Positions 1 through 8,398 of a stretch of 64,000 nt of DNA are shown piece after piece; the first letter of the stretch is position 1; each line of letters opens with the position of its first letter. The translations under genes and the position numbers were made by a program. The DNA is taken from contig CAWIHS010000005.1 in NCBI GenBank assembly GCA_963836005.1, positions 434,001 to 498,000 on the forward strand, read 5' to 3'. Origin of the DNA: CAWIHS01 sp963836005. Lineage in GTDB: Bacteria > Pseudomonadota > Gammaproteobacteria > GRL18. The notes beneath the pieces are model-generated. The model saw only the letters and a program-made list of their open reading frames with translations, searched no databases and had not been told where the DNA came from.

Positions 1-38
1 CCCCCTGATAGGGGGAGGGGATCTTGCACGGATTTATT
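1..38. repeat. Right end of a family B mobile element (cut by window edge)
   Basis: The G/C-rich inverted core and the end reading GCACGGATTTATTGA match the right ends of the family B elements at 6758-6913, 36717-36875 and 54242-54398. Only the distal part is present because the window starts inside it. Its junction with the adjoining family E repeat is not sharply defined. Confidence 0.6.
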
Positions 39-119
39 GAAAATGTGAGACAAAGAAAAATCACACTTTTTCTTTTGCTGCATCATATAGCCGGGATGGC
101 TATTTATGGATGGAAACTG
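36..119 (+). repeat. Family E hairpin repeat, copy 1
   Basis: About 84 bases closely matching 61919-62002 (same orientation) and 18213-18298 (opposite orientation); a truncated copy is at 31757-31806. All contain an AAGAAAAATCACA / TTTTTCTT hairpin followed by a second small hairpin, ATAGCC..GGCTAT. It ends 15 bases before the permease start codon, so it probably forms the leader of that gene. Confidence 0.75.
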
Positions 120-133
120 AATAGGTATATATT

Positions 134-946
134 ATGTTGTTAAACTCTGTCGTCATCATCATGAGGGAATTCCTTGAAGCCGCTTTGTTTTTTAGTATTC
201 TGCCTGCCCTGACCAGACAGTTCGGATTCAATCTGCAGTGGGTCCTCTGGTCAATGGTAACGGGAATACTGGGCGCTTATATTTATGCCATGAATATCGA
301 TATTATTTCAGACTGGTTTGACGGCTTTGGCCAGGAAGTCATCAATGGCATAATACCATTAGGTATCTATTTTCTCTTAGTAATTTTTCTACTTTTTCTG
401 CTGCGCTTTATGCATGGAAAACCCCTAGCCAGACCTGTTATTGTATTTTTGATGACTGCTATCAGTACCTTGACTATTATCCATGAAGGGGCAGAAATTT
501 TTCTCTATTTTATCAGCGTAACGCGTAGTGATTTTTACATTGGAGCTGTTATAGGCATGATCATCGGTGCCAGCATTGGCATCAGCATCGCTCTGTTAAT
601 CTATTATTTTCTCACTAATTTCAATCCCGCATGGTCCACACACATCAGTCTTTTTTTACTCGTGCTCGTGGCGGCAGGTATGGTTTCCCAGGCCTCCATA
701 TCATTGATTCAGGCAGACTGGTTAGCCGCACAATTACCCGTTGTGGATATGTCTGACTGGATTTCAGAACAATCATTCACTGGCCAGCTGCTGTATGCAT
801 TCTTTGCTTATGAAGCAACACCCACCGCTACACAGCTGAGCTGGTATTTAGCTGCCCTGTTGTTGCCGATTATTTTGCTCACAATACTACAGATCAAATA
901 CGTCAAAGAAAAAAAGCTACCGGCAGATGGAACAGAAAAATATTGA
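134..946 (+). CDS. FTR1/EfeU-like iron permease family membrane protein
   Basis: A 270-residue, very hydrophobic protein with about seven predicted membrane segments. Two acidic motifs typical of the FTR1 high-affinity iron permease family are visible: REFLEA at residues 11-16 in the first helix and HEGAE at 117-121 in a middle helix. In FTR1 proteins such Glu residues carry ferric iron through the inner membrane. The first motif has Phe where the family usually has Gly, so substrate specificity is uncertain. No ferroxidase or EfeO/EfeB partner is adjacent; the next gene is an unrelated SRAP protein. The ATG has a weak AGG-type ribosome site about 9 bases upstream. Family assignment is fairly secure, iron transport itself is inferred. 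Confidence 0.75.
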   Translation: MLLNSVVIIMREFLEAALFFSILPALTRQFGFNLQWVLWSMVTGILGAYIYAMNIDIISDWFDGFGQEVINGIIPLGIYFLLVIFLLFLLRFMHGKPLARPVIVFLMTAISTLTIIHEGAEIFLYFISVTRSDFYIGAVIGMIIGASIGISIALLIYYFLTNFNPAWSTHISLFLLVLVAAGMVSQASISLIQADWLAAQLPVVDMSDWISEQSFTGQLLYAFFAYEATPTATQLSWYLAALLLPIILLTILQIKYVKEKKLPADGTEKY

Positions 947-986
947 TGCTTTTATCAAAAACGAGTTAACCTGAGGTTTGAAATTT

Positions 987-1649
987 ATGTGCGGACGTTT
1001 CGTATTAGCAAGCAGCCTGGAAACGATTAGATCCATGACCGGTTGTCAGACAGAACAGACCTCGCTGAAGCTGGAACCCAGCTGGAATATTGCACCTTCT
1101 GACAGTGTCCTGGCGATGTATAAAAAATCAACACTGAAAGTATGTCGTTTAATGCGCTGGGGTTTTATCCCTCACTGGGCAAAAGACAGTAACATAAAAC
1201 CCATCAATGCACGGGGAGAAACTATTCACCAGAAACCTTTCTTTCGTGCTGCTTTTAAACACCAGCGCTGCCTGGTTTTCGCCGATGGATTCTATGAATG
1301 GAAACAAACGGAGCATGGCAAACAGCCCTATTATATACGCCTTGCCCATCAACAACCCTTTGCCATGGCTGGGATCTGGGACAGCTATAACGAACAGAAG
1401 TCAATGGCGCTGATCACTACCGAGGCTAATTCATTAATGCAGCCCATCCATGCACGCATGCCCGTTATAATTCCGTCACGACACTGGAACCTATGGCTGC
1501 AAGACGATACCCCCCTGCCACAGCTGACTGCCTTATTGACTCCGCTGCCAGCCGCGGACATGCAGAGTTACCCGGTCAGTCAGACCGTTAATAGTCCGCG
1601 TCATAACAACAGGGATTTGATCAACAGCATCGAGGTAAATCCTGTATGA
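987..1649 (+). CDS. yedK: SRAP domain protein (YedK/HMCES family, abasic-site DNA crosslinking)
   Basis: A 220-residue SOS-response-associated peptidase family protein. Proteins of this family shield abasic sites in single-stranded DNA through a covalent thiazolidine link made by Cys2. The start is set at 987 rather than an in-frame TTG at 978, because only the ATG at 987 puts the catalytic cysteine at position 2 (MCGRFV) and a TGAGG ribosome site lies 10 bases upstream. The other conserved active-site residues are visible: Asn34 in WNIAPS, Glu104 in GFYEW and His155 in HARMP. The downstream yjbQ start overlaps the stop (ATGA), so the two are translationally coupled. Function is known from the family; nothing here looks degraded. 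Confidence 0.93.
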   Translation: MCGRFVLASSLETIRSMTGCQTEQTSLKLEPSWNIAPSDSVLAMYKKSTLKVCRLMRWGFIPHWAKDSNIKPINARGETIHQKPFFRAAFKHQRCLVFADGFYEWKQTEHGKQPYYIRLAHQQPFAMAGIWDSYNEQKSMALITTEANSLMQPIHARMPVIIPSRHWNLWLQDDTPLPQLTALLTPLPAADMQSYPVSQTVNSPRHNNRDLINSIEVNPV

Positions 1650-2074
1650 ATATCATTGAAATTAAAACCACCCGGCGTGAAGAGTTAATTGATATCACCG
1701 GGCAGGTTCAGGACATCATCAGCAATCTGGTTAAAGAAAAGGATATTCAGCATGGACTGGTCAATATTTATGCCCAGGGGGCTACTGCCGCCATAATGAT
1801 TCAGGAAAACTGGGACGACAGCGTACAAACCGATGTGGTCCATTTTTTACAGAAAATCATCCCTCAAGGGGTCTGGCTGCACGATCAGCAAGATGGCAAT
1901 GGTGATGCGCATTTAAAATCCGGGCTGGTAGGTCCCTCTGAAACTATCCCCTTGATCAATGGTAAACTGGGACTGTCAACCTGGCAGAATATTTTCTTTT
2001 GTGAGTTCGATGGCCCACGCAGCAGTCGCAAGATCCTTTGTACCTGTATCTCGGAACCGACAACGATTGATTGA
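1646..2074 (+). CDS. yjbQ: YjbQ family protein (UPF0047, secondary thiamine-phosphate synthase)
   Basis: A 142-residue protein of normal length for the YjbQ/UPF0047 family, whose E. coli member has weak thiamine-phosphate synthase activity in vitro; its true cellular role is unsettled. Family hallmarks seen are the early GxVNIYAQGATAAI stretch, the HDQQDGNGDAHLKSGLVGPS block that supplies metal/phosphate ligands, and the late TWQNIFFCEFDGPRSSRK motif. The ATG overlaps the stop of the SRAP gene by four bases (ATGA), and the phosphatase gene follows at once, so the three are probably one transcription unit. Confidence 0.9.
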   Translation: MNIIEIKTTRREELIDITGQVQDIISNLVKEKDIQHGLVNIYAQGATAAIMIQENWDDSVQTDVVHFLQKIIPQGVWLHDQQDGNGDAHLKSGLVGPSETIPLINGKLGLSTWQNIFFCEFDGPRSSRKILCTCISEPTTID

Positions 2075-2088
2075 ATACGGTATATAAC

Positions 2089-2742
2089 ATGAAAAATATA
2101 TGGTTTATCAGACATGGTCAGAGTGAATCAAATGCGGGTTTAGAAACCATCCACCCGGCGAGCACTAAACTCACCGATTCCGGTGTATTACAGGCAAAAT
2201 ATATTGCCGATTATTTACAGGTAAAACCTGGCTTGATCATTCATTCACCTTATCATAGAGCGCTGCAGACGGCACAGCCGACAATGGACAAGTTTCCGGA
2301 TGTTCCGGTTGAGCAATGGCCGCTGCAGGAGTTTACCTATCTGTCCCCACAAAAATACTCTCATACAACCCGATTTGATCGACAGCAGCACGTGGCCAGA
2401 TACTGGCAGACCTGCCAGCCAGAGCTGAAAGATGGGGAGAATGCAGAGTCTTTTTATGAGTTTATTCAGCGGGTAGAAAACTGTCATCAAAGATTACAGG
2501 GAATCAGGGAGCAGGTGTTTATCTTTACCCATGGGCATGTGATGCGCTTAATCATCTGGATGATACTGCTGGCTAATAGCGATACCGATTATTTTTCGAT
2601 GCAGAAATATAGAGCATTGCGATCAGCCCTGCGTATCCCCAACGGCGCCATTCTAAAAACGCGTCTCACTGCTCAGAATGCAGCTATGAGCTCATTAATC
2701 AACGATTATATACCTGCTCCTCTGGCAACGAGGCAGGATTAA
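2089..2742 (+). CDS. Histidine phosphatase family protein (phosphoglycerate mutase-like)
   Basis: About 217 residues in the histidine phosphatase (PGM-like) superfamily. The catalytic phospho-accepting histidine lies in FIRHGQSESN near the N terminus (His9 from this start), the companion arginine in HSPYHRALQTA, and the second histidine in FTHGHVMR. Such enzymes remove phosphate from small metabolites or proteins; the substrate cannot be told from sequence. The ATG at 2089 is chosen; an in-frame TTG at 2071 would overlap the yjbQ stop by four bases and is a real alternative, since neither has a good ribosome site. It is the last gene of a probable three-gene unit; repeats follow. Confidence 0.82.
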   Translation: MKNIWFIRHGQSESNAGLETIHPASTKLTDSGVLQAKYIADYLQVKPGLIIHSPYHRALQTAQPTMDKFPDVPVEQWPLQEFTYLSPQKYSHTTRFDRQQHVARYWQTCQPELKDGENAESFYEFIQRVENCHQRLQGIREQVFIFTHGHVMRLIIWMILLANSDTDYFSMQKYRALRSALRIPNGAILKTRLTAQNAAMSSLINDYIPAPLATRQD

Positions 2743-2969
2743 CAGTAGATGAAAGTCTAACCCGGAAGCTCGGTCTTAAGTTACTCTACCCTTACCCCCA
2801 ATCCCAACCATCCCCCTCAGAGGAGGATAGAGCTGAGCTTAAAAGAAATTAAGTTCATAATAATGTGAAGAACGATCTGTGATAATTAATTAGTCAGTAA
2901 AAAGTTTTTATGCTAAGTTTAGTTTGTCCTTTTGTAACTAAATAAGTATTCCTAAAAGGTGTCCATTTA

Positions 2970-3089
2970 GCACAAGAGCCTGTCATGCATCATTTCGTGA
3001 TTTGATGCTAATATGAGCGAAATGAGGTATTGCAGGGTCTTGTGCGAGGCTTCAATAGTTATGCACACTGTTTCCGAACAACTATTTAG
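2970..3089 (+). repeat. Family D inverted-repeat element, copy 1
   Basis: The ends CACAAGAGCCTG and CAGGGTCTTGTG form imperfect terminal inverted repeats of about 27 bases bounding 2970-3045. The central part (TTTGATGCTAATATGAGCGAAATGA) and the following 44 bases, through CCGAACAACTATTTAG, recur at 31799-31918. Two copies of about 120 bases sharing both the hairpin and the tail indicate a dispersed repeat rather than chance. Confidence 0.7.
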
Positions 3090-3123
3090 TTAGCGTATCT
3101 GAAATAGTGCGCTGAATAGTTAC
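3079..3123. repeat. Family A element remnant upstream of glgP
   Basis: AACTATTTAG..GCGTATCTGAAATAGTGCGCTGAATAGTTAC resembles the two ends of a short family A element (compare 62574-62615). The left end is altered and I see no clean target duplication, so it is a decayed copy. It overlaps the tail of the family D repeat. Confidence 0.5.
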
Positions 3124-3150
3124 ATACCTTTTCAAAATACCAGCGATCCC

Positions 3151-5610
3151 ATGAAAAAAGAAAATACCCGTACTTCTCTCTCCATTGACTGTCTTAAACA
3201 GGCGTTTGATGACAACCTGTTTTATTTGCAGGGCCGCTCTTATGATGCTGCGACCCTGAATGATCAATACATGGCTGCTTCCTATACGGTGCGTGAACGT
3301 ATGCTGGAACGCTGGATCAAAACGGCCCAGACCTATAAGCAGCAGAACAGCCGTACGGTCAGTTACCTGTCTGCTGAATTTCTGCTGGGACCGCATTTAG
3401 GCAACAATCTGATCAATTTAGGGATCATGGATAAGGCGAAAAAATCCGCCATTGAGATGGGGCTGAATCTGAATGAAATTTTTGAACAGGAAGCAGAACC
3501 CGGCCTCGGCAATGGCGGTCTAGGACGCCTGGCCGCCTGTTATATGGACTCCTTGGCCACTCAGGAAATTCCGGCTATTGGTTACGGGATCCGTTATGAA
3601 TTCGGTATTTTTGAACAGCAAATTGAAGATGGCTGGCAGGTTGAGATCACAGATAACTGGCTTAGAAACGGTAATCCCTGGGAAATGCCCCGGCCGACTA
3701 TTAATTTCAAGGTGATGTTTGGCGGCAAAACAGAACATTACGAGGATATTGACGGGCGCAAGATCATGAAATGGATCCCTGATCTGGTCGTCAACGGTGT
3801 CGCCTATGATACGCCTATTCTGGGATATGGGGTAAACAATACCAACCTGTTACGGTTATGGAAATCGCAAGCCTGCAAGACCTTTGATTTTAATGCCTTT
3901 AATCAAGGGGATTACTACCGGGCCGTGCATGCGCAGGTGGTTGCGGAGAACATTTCCAAGGTGCTTTACCCGAATGATGAAATGGAAGTCGGTAAGGAAT
4001 TACGTTTAAAACAACAATACTTTTTTGTTTCCTGTTCATTGCAGGATATGATCCGTCTGCATCTGAAAGCCAACACGCTGGACAGCTTCCATGAAAAATT
4101 TGTGATCCAGCTAAACGACACCCACCCCTCCATTGCTGTGGCTGAACTGATGCGCCTGCTGATGGATGAGCATCAAATGCACTGGGACCAGGCCTGGGAT
4201 ATTTCGCAGCGCAGCTTTGCTTATACTAACCATACTTTATTACCCGAAGCGCTGGAAGTGTGGTCACTCAAACTGTTTGCCAGGCTGCTGCCGCGGCATC
4301 TGGAAATTATTTATGAAATCAATAGCCGCTTTCTGGATCAGCTGCGTATGCATTTTCTGGATGATGAAGCACGCATCAATCGAATGTCAATTATTGGTGA
4401 ATCACCCCGCACGGTGCGTATGTCCCATCTGGCCTGTGTGGGCAGTTTTGCGATTAACGGTGTGGCCGCGCTGCATACAGCATTGCTTAAATCCACGGTA
4501 CTGCGTGATTTTTATGAATTATGGCCGGAAAAATTCAGCAATAAAACCAATGGTGTGACACCCAGACGATTTATTGTGCAGAGTAATCCTGATTTGGCAC
4601 ATTTAATCAGCAACACACTCGGAAATGACAAATGGATACGCGATCTGAGTCTGCTCAAAGGTCTGCAAGCCTTTGCCGATGACAGAAATTTTCATCACCA
4701 ATGGCTCCAGGTTAAGCTAATGGCTAAAAACAAACTGGCTCATTGCATCAAACACCATACCGGTTTAACGATTGATCCTCATTCCCTGTTTGATATACAG
4801 ATCAAACGCATTCATGAATATAAACGACAACATTTGAATATTTTACATATTCTGACCCTGTACAACCGTATCAAGCACAATCTGGAGATGGACATGGTGC
4901 CGCGCACCTTTATATTCTCTGGTAAAGCAGCGCCCAGTTACACGACAGCAAAACTAATTATTAAACTCATTAATTCTGTCGCGGAGGTGATTAATCACGA
5001 CCCGGATGTCAGGGATCGCCTGAAGGTAGTTTTTTTACCTGACTTCAATGTTAAACGCGCTCAGTTTATCTATCCCGCTGCCGATTTATCTGAACAGATT
5101 TCAACCGCTGGTAAGGAGGCATCCGGTACCGGCAATATGAAGTTTTCTATGAATGGGGCTTTGACCATCGGTACTCTGGATGGGGCGAATGTCGAAATTC
5201 GAGAACAGGTAGGTAAAGAAAATTTCTTTCTCTTTGGCCTCACCGCGGATCAGGTTGAAGAATTATGCCAGCAAGATTATTCACCGCGTCTGCTGTACGA
5301 GAGTGATGACGAACTCAAAGGGGCACTAGATCTCATCAACAGCGGGCTTTTTTCCCATGGCGATCACCAGTTATTTGCACCGCTGACAGAGAATTTGTTA
5401 AATCATGATCCCTATTTACTGCTGGCAGACTACAGATCCTATGTTAACTGTCAAAGTGAAGTTGAACTTGCTTTCAGCGATGCGGAACACTGGGCAAAGA
5501 TGTCTATACTGAATGTCGCCAGAATGGGGAAATTTTCTTCAGACCGTGCGATCCGCGAATATTGTGAAGACATCTGGAAGGTCAAAGCGGTTTCTGTGTC
5601 TCTGGATTAA
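3151..5610 (+). CDS. glgP: Glycogen/maltodextrin phosphorylase
   Basis: An 819-residue glycosyltransferase family 35 enzyme, the usual length for bacterial glycogen or maltodextrin phosphorylase. It releases glucose-1-phosphate from alpha-1,4-glucan ends using pyridoxal phosphate. The cofactor lysine is Lys664 in GTGNMKFSMNGALTIGTLDG; other family signatures are EAEPGLGNGGLGRLAAC near residue 115, NDTHPSIAVAEL and NKTNGVTPRRF. It is a stand-alone gene here, with no glg biosynthesis genes next to it. The ATG follows repeat DNA without a strong ribosome site. It implies that the organism stores and mobilises glycogen. Assignment to the family is certain; choice between GlgP and MalP substrate preference is not. 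Confidence 0.95.
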   Translation: MKKENTRTSLSIDCLKQAFDDNLFYLQGRSYDAATLNDQYMAASYTVRERMLERWIKTAQTYKQQNSRTVSYLSAEFLLGPHLGNNLINLGIMDKAKKSAIEMGLNLNEIFEQEAEPGLGNGGLGRLAACYMDSLATQEIPAIGYGIRYEFGIFEQQIEDGWQVEITDNWLRNGNPWEMPRPTINFKVMFGGKTEHYEDIDGRKIMKWIPDLVVNGVAYDTPILGYGVNNTNLLRLWKSQACKTFDFNAFNQGDYYRAVHAQVVAENISKVLYPNDEMEVGKELRLKQQYFFVSCSLQDMIRLHLKANTLDSFHEKFVIQLNDTHPSIAVAELMRLLMDEHQMHWDQAWDISQRSFAYTNHTLLPEALEVWSLKLFARLLPRHLEIIYEINSRFLDQLRMHFLDDEARINRMSIIGESPRTVRMSHLACVGSFAINGVAALHTALLKSTVLRDFYELWPEKFSNKTNGVTPRRFIVQSNPDLAHLISNTLGNDKWIRDLSLLKGLQAFADDRNFHHQWLQVKLMAKNKLAHCIKHHTGLTIDPHSLFDIQIKRIHEYKRQHLNILHILTLYNRIKHNLEMDMVPRTFIFSGKAAPSYTTAKLIIKLINSVAEVINHDPDVRDRLKVVFLPDFNVKRAQFIYPAADLSEQISTAGKEASGTGNMKFSMNGALTIGTLDGANVEIREQVGKENFFLFGLTADQVEELCQQDYSPRLLYESDDELKGALDLINSGLFSHGDHQLFAPLTENLLNHDPYLLLADYRSYVNCQSEVELAFSDAEHWAKMSILNVARMGKFSSDRAIREYCEDIWKVKAVSVSLD

Positions 5611-5693
5611 GCAGCGCAAGGGAGCTGTTCGGTGCAGACTTTCTCGCTCCGAAAGGCTCCCTCCCCTTAGGCTATTGCTGTCTTTCCCGTCTG

Positions 5694-6548
5694 TTAAATG
5701 CTAGCAAAGGTCTCACAGTCCTGCAGGTTGCCGCTGAGCATGCCTTTTTTATACCAGCTTACCCGCTGCTCTGAAGTTCCATGAGTGAATGAATCAGGAT
5801 TGACATATCCCCGGCTTTGTTTTTGCAGGCGATCATCCCCTATTGCACTGGCAGCATTCAATGCTTCTGCAATGTCACCTTTTTCCAGTATATGTTTTGA
5901 TTTTTCGGTATGATTGGCCCATAAACCGGCAAAGCAGTCGGCCTGTAATTCAAGCCGTACCGATAATGCATTACCCGCTTTTTTGCCGACTCTCGCTTTG
6001 GCTCTTTGCACCTGATCAGAAATACCCAGTAAATTCTGCACATGGTGCCCTACTTCATGGGCGACCACATAAGCCTGGGCAAAATCACCGGGGGCATTAT
6101 ACTGTCTCTTCATATCATCAAAAAAACTTAAATCAATGTACACTTTTTGATCAGCAGGACAATAAAAAGGCCCCATTGCTGCCTCAGCCATGCCGCAGGC
6201 AGAAGTGATTGAACCTGAAAATAACACCAGTATGGGTTCTTTGTACTGTTTGCCATTTTGAGTAAAAATATTATTCCAGACGTCTTCTGTATCGGCCAGC
6301 ACCACGGCGACAAATTCAGCGGCCTGCTGTTCCTCAGGTGTGGGCTGATACTCACCGGTTTTCTGGTTGATGCCCGTGACCCTGACCGTTGTATCCACAA
6401 CCGTTAACAGGGTCATGGGGTTAAATCCGAACAACATGCTGATGATGAGCACTATAACGGCCCCAAACCCGCCAATACCGGCTTTTCTGGCAACCCCGCC
6501 GCGACGATCTTCAACATTGGAACTTTGTCTTCTATTTGACCACTTCAT
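5694..6548 (-). CDS. ypfJ: YpfJ-family neutral zinc metallopeptidase
   Basis: A 284-residue protein of the YpfJ/putative neutral zinc metallopeptidase family. It has a basic, glycine-rich N-terminal tail, one membrane segment around residues 27-45 and a C-terminal domain predicted to be outside the cytoplasm. The zinc-binding HEVGHH motif is near residue 165, and the third ligand probably comes from ELQADCFAGLW. A CPADQ/YIDLSFFDDM stretch and GYVNPDSFTHGTSEQR near the end match the family. The ATG has an AGGAG ribosome site six bases upstream. A family B mobile element sits 22 bases upstream of the start codon. The physiological substrate of the family is unknown. Confidence 0.9.
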   Translation of the reverse strand: MKWSNRRQSSNVEDRRGGVARKAGIGGFGAVIVLIISMLFGFNPMTLLTVVDTTVRVTGINQKTGEYQPTPEEQQAAEFVAVVLADTEDVWNNIFTQNGKQYKEPILVLFSGSITSACGMAEAAMGPFYCPADQKVYIDLSFFDDMKRQYNAPGDFAQAYVVAHEVGHHVQNLLGISDQVQRAKARVGKKAGNALSVRLELQADCFAGLWANHTEKSKHILEKGDIAEALNAASAIGDDRLQKQSRGYVNPDSFTHGTSEQRVSWYKKGMLSGNLQDCETFASI

Positions 6549-6570
6549 AGCTACTCCTGGCTGGCGAATC

Positions 6571-6655
6571 GTAACATCTCAATAAGTCCGTGCAAGATCC
6601 CCTCCCCCTGACAGGGGGAAGGAACTTAGACTGCATAGACTTATTGTGAAGCTAC
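6571..6655. mobile_element. Short family B element (85 bp) upstream of ypfJ
   Basis: Starts GTAACATCTCAATAAGTCCG and ends CTTATTGTGAAGCTAC, an imperfect inverted pair, around a G/C-rich core. It is flanked by GGCGAATC (6563-6570) and AGCGAATC (6656-6663), an 8-bp target duplication with one mismatch. It is a shortened version of the 156-160 bp family B copies. Confidence 0.75.
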
Positions 6656-6697
6656 AGCGAATCGATATCACTCATTGGAAATACGTCTATATTAATT

Positions 6698-6940
6698 GTA
6701 ACTACTCAGCGTATCTATAAGATCGTGCTTGATATCAAGCACTTAGTGCAATATTTCGTAACTTCTCAATAAGTCCATGCAAGATCCCCTCCCCATATCA
6801 GGGGGAGGGTTAGGGTGGGGGTTAAGTGTTTGATTATAGACACAACCCCCATCCTGGCCTTCCCCCTGTCAGGGGGAAGGAACTTAAACTGCACGGACTT
6901 ATTGAGATGTTACAATATTTCAAATACGCTGAGTAGTTAC
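6698..6940. mobile_element. Family A element interrupted by a family B element
   Basis: Ends GTAACTACTCAGCG and CGCTGAGTAGTTAC are inverted repeats; flanks are TATTAATT at 6690-6697 and 6941-6948, a perfect 8-bp target duplication. Removing the nested B element and one of its duplications leaves 79 bp, the same size as the intact copy at 33415-33493. The interior includes the perfect palindrome GTGCTTGATATCAAGCAC. Confidence 0.88.
6758..6913. mobile_element. Family B element (156 bp) nested in a family A element
   Basis: Begins GTAACTTCTCAATAAGTCC and ends GGACTTATTGAGATGTTAC. It is flanked by perfect 8-bp duplications AATATTTC at 6750-6757 and 6914-6921, both within the surrounding family A element. 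The core has two G/C-rich hairpins. The nesting shows that B inserted after A. Confidence 0.9.
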
Positions 6941-7250
6941 TATTAATTTAGTATTAATGTCTGTGCCGTTAAATTTCAATAGCAGCCATCAATTACAGTA
7001 ATTCATTGAAATGCGATGTATTGTTCGCCCAGGCTGCGGCTTCTACAAAAATCAGACCAAACCTGCACACATAACAAACATTAACGCTAAACAGCTGTGT
7101 AACCGCATTAAGCAGTTTGCTCCCAACTTCTGGTCTTCGAAACCGAGAAAACTACTTTCAATTTTAATATCGTTTGCAAGACCTGCTTTGCTGCATGACA
7201 CACCTGGGCATAAAACGACTTTAACACCCTTTATGTTTAATCAACAGGGT

Positions 7251-8336
7251 TCAACCTATGAGTCCGGTAAAAATAAAGAAAATAAACACGATAAAAATAA
7301 TAAAGTGGATAGCCCCTTCCAGGACATTAGACTGACCATCTGAAAAATGTACTATAGAAGCCAGAAAAGTCAGCCCCAATAATACCATCTGCACCGGGCT
7401 AAGGATAAAATTAATTTCATGATGGGTCAGCAGCGCGAGGATAATCATCGCCGGAATGGTTAACAGCACGGTTGACAGTGAGGCGCCCAGGGCAATATTT
7501 ATCACCGTCTGCATTCTATTGGCTGCGGCACTTTTTATTGCCGTCAGCAGCTCCGGACTGGCTGAAATGACCGCAACGGCTAAAGCTCCCAGGGCCAGAG
7601 GCAGACCGCTGCTACGCAAGCCTTCATGCATAAATAATGACATTAATTCAGATAGAAAACCAATCAACGCTATGGAGGCGATCAGCAAACCGGCATGGTA
7701 ATAGCCATTGATTTCACCATGGGTTGAGAGTTCTTCCTTTAGCTGATTTTTATAATCATACTGAAAAAAATAGCTATGCTCTTTGATCTGTATACGGGTA
7801 AAGATAATGAACATGATAATAAACATCACGGTTAAGAAAATCAGATAAGTGACCTGCAGTTCATCGGGAACAAACATCGGCAAGACCATGGCAATACCCA
7901 TTGCCACAATGATCATTGAAGTATAGGAATTGGTGGAGTCAAAATTATAATTCTGTTCTCCATGTTTGATGCCGCCTATGATCGCCGCAATTCCCAGCAA
8001 ACCGTTAATGTCCAGCAGGACTGCTGCAACTATCGTATCCCGCGCCAGGTTGATATTCACGGAGTGGGTCATCATGATACCGATCATCAATACTTCGACT
8101 ATCACTGCGGACAGGGTCAGGATCATGGTTCCATAGGGTTCACCATATTTTTCAGCCAGTAATTCAGCATGATGTGCAACATTAACGGCCGAATACATGA
8201 TCACCGCTAAAATGAAAAACAGGGCCAAATTATTCCATAACGGAACATGCAGGATTTGATGCTCAAGCGGCATTAGCACCAGCAGCGTTATAAAAGAAAC
8301 AAAAACCGCTTTTTCATTGTTTAACAAGTTAAGCAT
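7251..8336 (-). CDS. chaA: ChaA-like calcium(sodium)/proton antiporter
   Basis: A 361-residue membrane protein close to the length of E. coli ChaA (366). It belongs to the Ca2+:cation antiporter superfamily, with two inverted halves of about five helices each. The two acidic ion-binding motifs are visible as AVIVEVLMIG (first half) and ISASPELLTAI (second half), separated by a hydrophilic loop around residues 185-205. It would expel Ca2+ or Na+ in exchange for protons across the inner membrane. It is transcribed in the same direction as the YbjL-type exchanger upstream, with a gap of 62 bases, so cotranscription is plausible. No terminator is obvious downstream. Confidence 0.88.
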   Translation of the reverse strand: MLNLLNNEKAVFVSFITLLVLMPLEHQILHVPLWNNLALFFILAVIMYSAVNVAHHAELLAEKYGEPYGTMILTLSAVIVEVLMIGIMMTHSVNINLARDTIVAAVLLDINGLLGIAAIIGGIKHGEQNYNFDSTNSYTSMIIVAMGIAMVLPMFVPDELQVTYLIFLTVMFIIMFIIFTRIQIKEHSYFFQYDYKNQLKEELSTHGEINGYYHAGLLIASIALIGFLSELMSLFMHEGLRSSGLPLALGALAVAVISASPELLTAIKSAAANRMQTVINIALGASLSTVLLTIPAMIILALLTHHEINFILSPVQMVLLGLTFLASIVHFSDGQSNVLEGAIHFIIFIVFIFFIFTGLIG

Positions 8337-8398
8337 TGATTTCTATCCAGATGACCTGTCTGTTCGAGGGTTATTTTTAGCGGCGTTCTGAAGGAGTT

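Larger units (their letters stand above)
2743..3150. other. Gene-free stretch with decayed repeats upstream of glgP
   Basis: No credible reading frame. It holds a degraded C-rich family B-like block (about 2760-2842), a family D inverted-repeat element (from 2970) and a family A remnant (3079-3123) that ends 27 bases before the glgP start codon. The glgP promoter must therefore lie in or among repeats. Confidence 0.6.
6549..7250. other. Gene-free stretch holding nested mobile elements
   Basis: Contains family B element 6571-6655, then family A element 6698-6940 with a family B element nested inside it. The remaining 6941-7250, downstream of the exchanger gene, shows no convincing gene; a 110-codon plus-strand frame there runs into the opposite-strand exchanger gene and has no recognisable features. 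Confidence 0.7.

Noticed and set aside
7011..7343. 110-codon plus-strand frame between ypfJ and chaA
   Set aside because: It runs into the 3' end of the opposite-strand chaA gene, lacks a ribosome site and shows no domain or composition typical of a protein.
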